A DNA stretch of 15,033 nt from Bacteroidales bacterium UBA3724 (GTDB taxonomy: Bacteria > Bacteroidota > Bacteroidia > Bacteroidales > P3): positions 1-15,033 of the forward strand of contig DFHL01000057.1 in NCBI GenBank assembly GCA_002371315.1, written 5' to 3'. Positions 1 through 5,962 of the stretch are shown piece by piece. The translations under genes and the position numbers were made by a program. The number at the start of each line of letters is the position of its first letter. Position 1 is the first letter of the stretch. Below the pieces are notes generated by a model. That model was not told where the DNA came from and ran no database searches. It was given only the letters and a program-made list of their open reading frames with translations.

Positions 1-31
1 GTATTTGTACGCTTCCGAAGCGTACAAATAC
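1..31. repeat. 31-bp perfect palindrome (15-bp arms, 1-nt centre)
   Basis: Bases 1-15 are the exact reverse complement of 17-31, with a single C at position 16 as the centre. No T-run follows the right arm (the next bases are CTGTTCATAT), so it is not a classic intrinsic terminator in the plus direction. It sits at the window edge, so its relation to the upstream gene is unknown. A protein-binding site, a recombination site or a factor-dependent terminator hairpin are all possible. Confidence 0.8.
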
Positions 32-60
32 TGTTCATATACTGTACATATACTGTACAA
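28..60. repeat. Three tandem 11-bp repeats (ATACTGTWCAW)
   Basis: Three head-to-tail copies lie at 28-38, 39-49 and 50-60, reading ATACTGTTCAT, ATACTGTACAT and ATACTGTACAA. The period of 11 is close to one helical turn, and the core TGTACA of copies 2 and 3 is itself palindromic. The array begins inside the last bases of the 31-bp palindrome, so the two may be one composite site. Confidence 0.8.
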
Positions 61-123
61 CGGGCGAAGAAGGTATCTTAAACACCTGAGGATTAACTAT
101 TTATAACACCTGTTGTTTCGTTG

Positions 124-153
124 TGTGTCACTCTGTGTCACCCTGAGCCACAG
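124..153. repeat. Short tandem 10-bp repeats (TGTGTCACYC)
   Basis: Two near-identical 10-bp copies lie at 124-133 and 134-143, followed by a degenerate third copy at 144-153. Related GTCAC words recur around 211-222. No function is evident. Confidence 0.5.
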
Positions 154-234
154 TTGCTTATGGCGTGCCGTTTTTTTGTGAATAGCGACACGAACACGCT
201 CGTTTCACAGGTCACGGGTCACTCACCTTCATAA

Positions 235-277
235 TAATTGCTGTCTAATTGCTGACAATTGCCGTTAAGCAACAATT
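235..277. repeat. 11-bp tandem repeats with a partial inverted copy
   Basis: TAATTGCTGTC (235-245) is followed directly by TAATTGCTGAC (246-256) and a degenerate third unit, AATTGCCGTTA (257-267). The sequence at 268-277 (AGCAACAATT) reads roughly as the inverse of the unit, so the array can fold back on itself. Period and style match the arrays at 28-60 and 8309-8410. Confidence 0.55.
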
Positions 278-310
278 AAAAAATAAAGTACAACGATAAT
301 TGAAAATAAA

Positions 311-440
311 GGGGAGTTAAAGGGGGAAGTAATAAAAGGAAGTAAAAAAGGGAGTAATAAAAGGGAGTTAAAGTGGACAATACATTTTGCGACAATATTG
401 TAGACATACGTATTGTCCATTTTAACTTCCATTTTAACTT
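311..440. repeat. Purine-rich degenerate repeats ending in a 21-bp hairpin
   Basis: Five degenerate units of the form GGGAGTTAAAG or GGGAGTAATAAAA run from 312 to 373. The last unit plus the following bases (363-383) forms an inverted repeat with 410-430: 19 of 21 positions are complementary as DNA, and the two exceptions would be G-U pairs in plus-strand RNA. The 26-nt loop contains a second self-complementary 10-mer, ACAATATTGT (392-401). Two exact 12-bp tandem copies of CCATTTTAACTT lie at 417-428 and 429-440, and they are the complement of the purine units. The layout resembles a miniature repeat element or a structured RNA. No ORF is contained. Confidence 0.7.
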
Positions 441-605
441 CTCATTGTTGTATGTTATTTTTTCTACCGCCCTAACTTATGATTATAGGTCACCTCTAAA
501 TTCGTGTTCAAAATAATGATTTTTTTGAGGTCTCTATAGAAATCTGGCAGGCAAAATGTGAAACAATCACCGCATTATGTGCATATCTATGTGCGGAAAA
601 TTTTG

Positions 606-613
606 TATTTTTG
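606..613 (+). promoter_or_regulatory. Probable Bacteroidota -7 box (TATTTTTG)
   Basis: TATTTTTG fits the TAnnTTTG -7 consensus of the Bacteroidota primary sigma factor and lies 49 bases before the ATG of the DUF362 gene. I see no TTTG at the ideal upstream distance, so the -33 element is weak or absent. It would drive the DUF362-flavodoxin pair. Confidence 0.5.
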
Positions 614-662
614 CAGCGGATTTTATAACACAATTTATAGTATAACTATTTAATAATTAGAT

Positions 663-1685
663 ATGAAGAAAGTATTTATACTTATGGCGGCCGTCGCGAT
701 GCTTATGGTCGGCTGCAAGAACAACAACCAGCCCGCCGAGGCTCAGGAACCCGTCCAGGAGGGCGCCGCCGTCTATATGACCCGCGACATCAGCCCCGAG
801 GCCCTCGTCAAAATCTATGAAGCCTTGGGCGTGAAGGCCGAAGGCCGCGTGGCCGTCAAGATCAGCACCGGCGAAGGCTCCAACCCCAACTACCTCAAGC
901 CCGAGCTTATCCGCCTGCTCGTCGACACCGTGCACGGTACCATCGTGGAGTGCAACACCGCCTACGGCAACGCCCCCGAGGACAAGCAGGACGAGCGCAC
1001 CACCTCCGCCAACCACTGGAAAATCATCGAGCGCCACGGCTTCATCCCTATGTTCAAGGTCGACATTATGGACGAAGAGGGCGAAATCCGCATCCCCGTC
1101 AAGGACAGTACCCACATCAAATACGACATCGTGGGCAGCCACATCGACAACTATGACTTCCTGATCGCCCTCAACCACTTCAAGGGTCATCCTATGGGCG
1201 GCTACGGCGGAGCCCTGAAAAACCTCAGCATCGGCTGCGCCAGCCCCAACGGCAAGGCCTACATCCACTCGAGCGGCAAGATGGAAAAGCTCGACATCGC
1301 CAAGCTCTGGACGCCCGAGTTCATCGGCAACCAGGACGGCTTCCTCGAGAGTATGGCCGCCGCCGCCCAGGCTGTGACCGACCACTTCCGCAGCAAGAAG
1401 GGCATCATCTACATCAGCGTGATGAACAATATGAGCATCGACTGCGACTGCGTGGACCATCCAACCCCCGTCAAGCTGCAGGACTACGGCATCCTGGCCT
1501 CCACCGACCCCGTGGCCCTCGACCAGGCCTGCATCGACATCATCAACAACATTGAGGCCACACCCGACAACGACCCCACAACCCTCACCGAGCGCATCGA
1601 CAAGCAACACGGCATCCACACCATCGAACACGCCGAGAAGATCGGCCTCGGCACCCGCAAGTACCACATTGTCAGCATCGACTAA
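663..1685 (+). CDS. DUF362 family lipoprotein
   Basis: The 340-residue protein starts with a short lipoprotein signal peptide ending in the lipobox LMVGC (Cys18), so it should be exported and lipid-anchored. The body reads as a DUF362 domain: an early VAVKISTGEG strand, a central glycine-rich GHPMGGYGG stretch around residue 176 followed by KNLSIGCASPNGK, and a late segment with the Cys261-Asp-Cys263 pair and STDPVALDQACIDII. Many DUF362 proteins carry a 4Fe-4S ferredoxin module; none is visible here, only scattered cysteines. The family has no settled biochemical role, though redox or metal binding is often suspected. It is the first gene of a pair with the exported flavodoxin, only 3 nt upstream of it, which supports an extracytoplasmic redox role by inference. 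The start is fixed by the signal peptide. Confidence 0.82.
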   Translation: MKKVFILMAAVAMLMVGCKNNNQPAEAQEPVQEGAAVYMTRDISPEALVKIYEALGVKAEGRVAVKISTGEGSNPNYLKPELIRLLVDTVHGTIVECNTAYGNAPEDKQDERTTSANHWKIIERHGFIPMFKVDIMDEEGEIRIPVKDSTHIKYDIVGSHIDNYDFLIALNHFKGHPMGGYGGALKNLSIGCASPNGKAYIHSSGKMEKLDIAKLWTPEFIGNQDGFLESMAAAAQAVTDHFRSKKGIIYISVMNNMSIDCDCVDHPTPVKLQDYGILASTDPVALDQACIDIINNIEATPDNDPTTLTERIDKQHGIHTIEHAEKIGLGTRKYHIVSID

Positions 1686-1688
1686 AAT

Positions 1689-2204
1689 ATGAAAAATATC
1701 GCGACCATCATCTGCGCAGCAGCGCTGCTCTTTGCAACCACCGCCTGTGCACAAAACCGAAAGGAGAATAAAGAAATGAAGAAAACACTTGTGGCCTACT
1801 TCTCGGCCACCGGAACCACCAAGGCCGCCGCACAGCGTCTGGCCAAAGAAACGGGCGCCGACCTTTTCGAGATTGCCCCGGCCGTACCCTACACAGCCGC
1901 CGACCTCGACTGGCGCGACAAGCAGAGCCGCTCCACCAAAGAGATGCAGGACCGCTCGTCGCGTCCCGCCATTAAGGGCTCCTGCCCCAACATCGCCGAC
2001 TACGACACCGTCTGGATCGGCTTCCCCATCTGGTGGTACACAGCACCCACCATCGTCAACACCTTCATCGAAGCCCACGACCTGAGCGGCAAGGTGCTCA
2101 ACGTCTTCGCCACAAGCGGCGGCAGCGGTGTCGGCGGTTCGGCCAGCGACCTCAAGAAAGCCTACCCGCAGTACACTTGGGGCGAAAGCCGCCTGATGAA
2201 CTGA
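1689..2204 (+). CDS. Exported flavodoxin-like protein
   Basis: The product is a 171-residue flavodoxin. After an N-terminal export signal (residues 1-20, with a plausible lipobox TTAC at Cys20, or signal peptidase I cleavage after ACA) comes the flavodoxin core. It opens with LVAYFSATGTTK, whose SATGTT loop binds the FMN phosphate. WIGFPIWWYTAPTIVNTFIE and the ATSGGSG loop are also typical of the Flavodoxin_4 type. Flavodoxins shuttle electrons through FMN and are normally cytoplasmic, so the signal sequence is noteworthy. A second in-frame ATG at 1776 (residue 30) starts exactly at the classic core and has an AAGGAG motif upstream, so a cytoplasmic form is possible. It is translated right behind the DUF362 lipoprotein (3-nt gap) and ends before a strong terminator. 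Confidence 0.85.
   Translation: MKNIATIICAAALLFATTACAQNRKENKEMKKTLVAYFSATGTTKAAAQRLAKETGADLFEIAPAVPYTAADLDWRDKQSRSTKEMQDRSSRPAIKGSCPNIADYDTVWIGFPIWWYTAPTIVNTFIEAHDLSGKVLNVFATSGGSGVGGSASDLKKAYPQYTWGESRLMN
1761..1778 (+). promoter_or_regulatory. Internal Shine-Dalgarno-like motif and ATG in the flavodoxin gene
   Basis: AAGGAG at 1761-1766 sits 9 nt before an in-frame ATG at 1776-1778. Starting there would give a 142-residue flavodoxin without the export signal. The same bases encode the linker RKENKE, so the motif may be incidental, and Shine-Dalgarno sequences are little used in Bacteroidota. Confidence 0.35.
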
Positions 2205-2213
2205 CCCCACCTA

Positions 2214-2271
2214 CAAAAAAGAAGAACGGAGATGCGAAAACAGACTTTCACATCTCCGTTCTCTTTTTTTC
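2214..2271. terminator. Bidirectional intrinsic terminator
   Basis: A perfect 12-bp stem pairs 2223-2234 with 2251-2262, and the loop side adds a further 4-bp GAAA/TTTC pairing. An A-rich run (2215-2220) precedes the stem and a run of seven T (2264-2270) follows it, so it can terminate both the plus-strand DUF362-flavodoxin unit and the convergent minus-strand lipoprotein gene. Confidence 0.88.
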
Positions 2272-2286
2272 GGAACTCCGTTAGCC

Positions 2287-3162
2287 TCACTTGGTCGAGA
2301 CAACGAGGTAGTCGGTGAAGCGCCAGAAAGCGTTGACATCCTTGATGGTCAAGTAGGCCACCTTCTTCGAATCGTTCTCGTCATAGACAAGTTCATACGA
2401 GCCTTCGGGATGCTTCGAGATAACCTGTGCCTTGCGCTGGCCGATGGCGATAGTGGTCACCTTGGTGCGGTCGATGGTCTGGAACTTGCTGACGTCCATA
2501 TCGGCCGAGGTGTTCTGCTTCTTGCCGATGCCGATAAATCCGCCGCTCTTGTTGACAATACCCATCTCCTTCAGGTCCTTGAACGAGCCGACGATGTAGT
2601 AAGCCTTGTTGGCCTCGTTGGTCTGGTAGGCGATATAGTCTTCCTTCTCCTGGTTGGCTTTGGTGAGGTCGGTGACGTTCTCCGACAGCTGCTGGATGGT
2701 AGCCTTGCTGACCGAAAGTTCATTCATCAGGTTGCTGATCTGAGTCTCCTGGTCGCTGATGCGCTGGTTGAGGTTGTCGACAAACTCCTGCAGCTTGCTG
2801 TTCTCCTGTCCCAGGCTGGCAATCTTGGAGTTGAGAGAAGCGATTTTCTGCTTGTTCTGCGCCAGCATACCGTCGATGACGGCCAGTTGGTCGGTGATTT
2901 GTCCTTTGACGCGCGAGTTCATCTCGGGGTTACCCTGCTTGAGGGTGTTCACCTTGCTGTATCGTGCCGAAATCTCGGAAAGGTTGGTTTCGATTTCGTT
3001 GAGGACTTCAAACAGGGCATCGATTTCGCCGTCCTTGGCGTCGACAATGGATTGCAGCGAGTCGGCGCGCTGAATGGCAGCGGCCTTCTCAGGGTCTTCG
3101 CCGTTGCAGGCGGCAAACAGCAGCGGCAGCGCCGCCAGCATAGTCAAAAAAATCTTTTTCAT
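2287..3162 (-). CDS. Coiled-coil lipoprotein of unknown function
   Basis: This 291-residue protein begins with a lipoprotein signal (MKKIFLTMLAALPLLFAAC, Cys19) and should be anchored in a membrane. Residues ~25-190 are a long heptad-rich coiled coil, rich in Gln, Asn, Ser, Leu and Ile (for example IASLNSKIASLGQENSKLQE). Residues ~190-291 form a compact C-terminal domain starting AYYIVGSFKDLKEMGI and ending in AFWRFTDYLVVSTK. I know proteins of this shape from Bacteroidales genomes only as uncharacterised lipoproteins. A spacer, tether or cell-envelope scaffold role is inference from the coiled coil. The gene stands alone between a bidirectional terminator and a divergent intergenic region. 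I could not find a strong -7 box on its strand. Confidence 0.8.
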   Translation of the reverse strand: MKKIFLTMLAALPLLFAACNGEDPEKAAAIQRADSLQSIVDAKDGEIDALFEVLNEIETNLSEISARYSKVNTLKQGNPEMNSRVKGQITDQLAVIDGMLAQNKQKIASLNSKIASLGQENSKLQEFVDNLNQRISDQETQISNLMNELSVSKATIQQLSENVTDLTKANQEKEDYIAYQTNEANKAYYIVGSFKDLKEMGIVNKSGGFIGIGKKQNTSADMDVSKFQTIDRTKVTTIAIGQRKAQVISKHPEGSYELVYDENDSKKVAYLTIKDVNAFWRFTDYLVVSTK

Positions 3163-3173
3163 TGTTATAATGT

Positions 3174-3202
3174 TTTAAATTGGACAATATAATATTTAAA
3201 TT
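3174..3202. repeat. Two TTTAAATT direct repeats in a divergent promoter region
   Basis: TTTAAATT occurs at 3174-3181 and again at 3195-3202, 21 bp apart (two helical turns), between the divergent lipoprotein and dcp genes. The spacing would suit an operator bound on one DNA face, but AT-rich 8-mers of this kind arise easily by chance. Confidence 0.3.
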
Positions 3203-3206
3203 CCGT

Positions 3207-3214
3207 TATCTTTG
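3207..3214 (+). promoter_or_regulatory. Bacteroidota -7 box (TATCTTTG) for dcp
   Basis: TATCTTTG matches TAnnTTTG exactly and lies 77 nt before the dcp ATG, so the 5' leader would be about 70 nt. No clear TTTG -33 element is present at the ideal distance. Confidence 0.65.
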
Positions 3215-3291
3215 TATCAAAAACGAGCCAAATCACATATTATTGTGACCCAAAGAAATTTTATATCAAAAAATCGAAACACTAACGCCCT

Positions 3292-5325
3292 ATGCATAGC
3301 AACCCCCTGAACGAAACCTGGGCCACTCCGCACCAGACACCGCCCTTTGCCAGCATCGACCTGAACGACTACGCTCCAGCCATACGAGAGGCCATCGACG
3401 AGGCTCGCCAAACCATAGAACGCATCGCAACGCAAAGCGATGCGCCCACATTCGCCAACACCATCGACCGCCTCGAGACGGCCACCGAACGGCTGGACCG
3501 CGCCGTGGCCCTGCTGCTGAACCTGAACGAGTGCGACTCGTCACCCGAGATGCAGCAGACGGTGATGGAACTGATGCCCGAAATAACGCGCTTCGACGAC
3601 AGCATCTGGATGGACGAACGCCTCTTTGGCCGCGTCGACACGCTGCACCGGCACCGCGACGCGCTGGCCCTAAGCGGCGAGCAGCAGCAGGTGCTCGACA
3701 AGTACCACCGCCGATTCACAGCCGGAGGTGTCGGCCTCGACGCCGACAGCAAACGCCGTTTTGCCGCCATCAGCGAGCAGCTGGCCACCCTGACCGAGCA
3801 GTTCGGACAAAATGCACTGGCCGACACCAACGCCTTTACGCTCAACACCATCGACCCCACCGACCTCGAGGGGCTGCCCGAAGGCGTCCGCAGCGCCGCA
3901 CGCCAGGAGGCCGAAAGCCGTGGCCAGCAAGGCTGGACCTTCACCCTGCAGGCCCCCTCCTACCGCCCCTTTATGACCTACTGCTCCAAGCGCAGCCTGC
4001 GCGAGCAGATGTGGCGCGCCTACAACAGCCGGGGCAACCAGGGCAATGCCAGCGACAACAACGACACGGTACGCCGCATCGTCAACCTGCGGCTCGAGCA
4101 GGCACGGCTGCTGGGATACAAGAACTACGCCGACTGCAAGCTGGAGCGCACTATGGCGCGCAACACGCAGACCGTCGTCGCCTTCCTCGACAGCCTGCGC
4201 GATGCCTGCATCGGATATGCACGACGCGACCTGGACGAAGTGCGACAGTTTGCACGCCAGTGCGGGGCCGGTTTCGAACTGCAGAATTGGGATTTTGCCT
4301 ACTACAGCGAACGGCTGAAGCAGGAGCGCTACGGCTTCGACAGCGAGCTGCTGCGACCCTACCTGCCGCTGGAGCAGGTGCGCGAAGGCATCTTCGGCCT
4401 CTACCGCCGCCTGTATGGCATACGCTTTGCCGAGGCTCCGTCAGTCGAAGTCTACCGCAGCGACGTCAAGGCCTACGAAGTCTTTGACGGCGACCGCTTT
4501 ATGGGCATCCTCTATCTCGATATGTTCCCCTGTGCCGGCAAGCGCAGCGGAGCCTGGATGACCGACTTCCGCGGCCAGTCGAACCTCGGCGGCAGAGAGG
4601 AGCGTCCGCTCGTGCAGGTGGTGTGCAACTTCACACGGCCCACCGACGGCAAGCCCGCCCTGCTCAGCTTCGACGAGCTGCGCACCTTTATGCACGAGAT
4701 GGGCCACGCGATGCACGGCCTGCTCAGCGACATCAGCTACCCCAGCGTCAGCGGCACCAGCGTGCCGCGCGACTTTGTCGAGATGCCGTCGCAGCTGATG
4801 GAGAACTGGTGCCTCGAGCCCGAATTCCTCAACACCTTCGCCCACCACTACCAAACCGGCGAGACCATACCGGCAGAATACATCGAAAAGCTGCGCCGCG
4901 CCGAGAACTTCGAGGCCGGATGGCTCTGTCTGCGCCAGCTCAATTTCGGCACCGTCGATATGCGCTTCCACACGCTGACCGAACCCCTTGCCGACGGCAT
5001 CAGGGTAGAAGACTTTGAGAACGAGGCAATGACGCAGCTGCTGCCCACCGTCGACGGCTGCTGCACCAGCACGGCCTTCACGCACATCTTCAGCGGCGGC
5101 TATGCCGCCGGATACTACGGCTACAAGTGGGCCGAGGTGCTCGATGCCGACATCTTCTCACGCTTCAAGGCCGACGGCATCTTCAACGCCATCACGGCAC
5201 GCGACTTCCGCAGCCTCATCCTGAGCCGCGGCGGCAGCAGCCACCCCGCCGACCTGTTCCGCAGCTTTATGCACCGCGACCCCGACAACAGCGCACTGCT
5301 GCGCCGATGCGGCTTTTCACAATGA
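3292..5325 (+). CDS. dcp: M3 family peptidyl-dipeptidase Dcp
   Basis: The 677-residue protein is a full-length M3A zinc metallopeptidase (family members are ~680-720 residues) that removes C-terminal dipeptides from oligopeptides. The zinc site is explicit: His468-Glu-Met-Gly-His472 gives HExxH, and Glu497 in FVEMPSQ follows 25 residues later, the spacing found in thimet oligopeptidase. The C-terminal GGYAAGYYGYKWAEVLDADIF is the conserved tyrosine-rich M3 substrate-binding segment. The N-terminus (NPL...TPPFASIDLNDYAPAI) matches Dcp-type starts and shows no signal peptide, so a cytoplasmic enzyme is likely. An in-frame stop at 3283-3285 rules out an earlier start. It is transcribed divergently from the coiled-coil lipoprotein, and its 3' end overlaps the convergent hydrolase gene by 9 bp. 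Oligopeptidase A is the nearest alternative identity. Confidence 0.92.
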   Translation: MHSNPLNETWATPHQTPPFASIDLNDYAPAIREAIDEARQTIERIATQSDAPTFANTIDRLETATERLDRAVALLLNLNECDSSPEMQQTVMELMPEITRFDDSIWMDERLFGRVDTLHRHRDALALSGEQQQVLDKYHRRFTAGGVGLDADSKRRFAAISEQLATLTEQFGQNALADTNAFTLNTIDPTDLEGLPEGVRSAARQEAESRGQQGWTFTLQAPSYRPFMTYCSKRSLREQMWRAYNSRGNQGNASDNNDTVRRIVNLRLEQARLLGYKNYADCKLERTMARNTQTVVAFLDSLRDACIGYARRDLDEVRQFARQCGAGFELQNWDFAYYSERLKQERYGFDSELLRPYLPLEQVREGIFGLYRRLYGIRFAEAPSVEVYRSDVKAYEVFDGDRFMGILYLDMFPCAGKRSGAWMTDFRGQSNLGGREERPLVQVVCNFTRPTDGKPALLSFDELRTFMHEMGHAMHGLLSDISYPSVSGTSVPRDFVEMPSQLMENWCLEPEFLNTFAHHYQTGETIPAEYIEKLRRAENFEAGWLCLRQLNFGTVDMRFHTLTEPLADGIRVEDFENEAMTQLLPTVDGCCTSTAFTHIFSGGYAAGYYGYKWAEVLDADIFSRFKADGIFNAITARDFRSLILSRGGSSHPADLFRSFMHRDPDNSALLRRCGFSQ

Positions 5326-5886
5326 CAAATCGAGCTCCTCAAAACGAAGGAAACGGTGACCGCAATCATCCTTCCACACCACGCGGCTGTGGCAGGGGAA
5401 AAGGTCGAGGAGCGGACGGTGGTCGCCCAGCAGCTCGTCGTCGCTGCTCAGGGCGAAATTGAGAGGCACCTCCACCGGCCACCGGCCACTGCGGTTCAGC
5501 AGCGACTGCGTCCTGAACACCTTGGTGTCGAAGTCCTTGTAGGCCTCCAGAAAACCGCTTGCCGCATCGGAAGCTGTGCCGCTGCCGACTACGACACGCC
5601 GTATCGTGGCCTCGACATCGTGGACCGGATTGATGGTCCACACCGTGCCACGGAAAAAGGTGGTGGCACACAGCGCGTGGTAGCCGCCGAAACTGCTGCC
5701 GACAATGGCCCGGACACCCTCGTTTTCAACCGCCTCGCGTATCTGGTCCTGAATCTGCCACGGCGAGCGGTGGTCGTAGTCGAAAGTGGGCGAAACCACA
5801 CGATGCTGCGGCAGCATCCTGCGAAGCAGCTGCCCCTTGGTGGCGTTGCCGTTCGAGCCATAGCCGTGAATGTACATTATCGTCAT
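5317..5886 (-). CDS. YqiA-like alpha/beta-hydrolase (esterase)
   Basis: From the chosen start this is a 189-residue small alpha/beta hydrolase. Its first strand runs straight into the oxyanion-hole motif HGYGSN (residues 7-12). The nucleophile elbow is Gly-Ser-Ser65-Phe-Gly-Gly, an Asp comes from SSDDELLGD, and His177 in CGHRF completes the triad. Size and motif order match YqiA/UPF0227 esterases, which hydrolyse short acyl esters; the natural substrate is unknown. An ATG at 5910 would add eight residues (MQTHTRFY) and an ATG at 5877 would remove three. I prefer 5886 or 5877 because family members begin almost at the HG motif. The gene is convergent with dcp, sharing 9 bp at the stops, and divergent from the membrane glycosyltransferase gene. 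No clear promoter box was found. Confidence 0.8.
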   Translation of the reverse strand: MTIMYIHGYGSNGNATKGQLLRRMLPQHRVVSPTFDYDHRSPWQIQDQIREAVENEGVRAIVGSSFGGYHALCATTFFRGTVWTINPVHDVEATIRRVVVGSGTASDAASGFLEAYKDFDTKVFRTQSLLNRSGRWPVEVPLNFALSSDDELLGDHRPLLDLFPCHSRVVWKDDCGHRFLRFEELDLSL

Positions 5887-5962
5887 ATAAAACCGTGTAT
5901 GTGTTTGCAACCATTAACGCACAACTGCACATTCTATTGTCGACGACACAATATTTCACCCT

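Larger units (their letters stand above)
1..605. other. AT-rich, repeat-laden intergenic region
   Basis: No convincing gene lies here: no long frame with a plausible start and no tRNA or rRNA shape. The stretch is far more AT-rich than the coding DNA that follows. It carries a chain of short repeats: a palindrome at the left edge, 10-11-bp tandem repeats, a purine-rich array, and a long hairpin. These are listed separately. The region then runs into the promoter of the DUF362 gene. Whether it is the remains of a mobile element, a small-RNA locus or simply a repeat-rich spacer cannot be decided from one copy. Confidence 0.7.

Noticed and set aside
162..177. GGCGTGCC followed by seven T as a possible terminator
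   Set aside because: The only pairing (GGC/GCC) leaves a 2-nt loop, too tight to form a hairpin, and no longer stem was found.
657..2210. 517-codon open frame on the minus strand opposite the DUF362 and flavodoxin genes
   Set aside because: It is in register with both real genes, has a low-complexity composition, and spans the junction of two genes with clear signal peptides and motifs.
2410..3192. 260-codon plus-strand frame opposite the coiled-coil lipoprotein
   Set aside because: It is an antisense shadow in register. The minus-strand product has a proper lipoprotein signal and heptad repeats.
5900..5907. TGTGTTTG as a -7 box for the membrane-protein gene
   Set aside because: It lacks the conserved A at position 2 and has no TTTG at the right distance upstream, so it is too weak to call.
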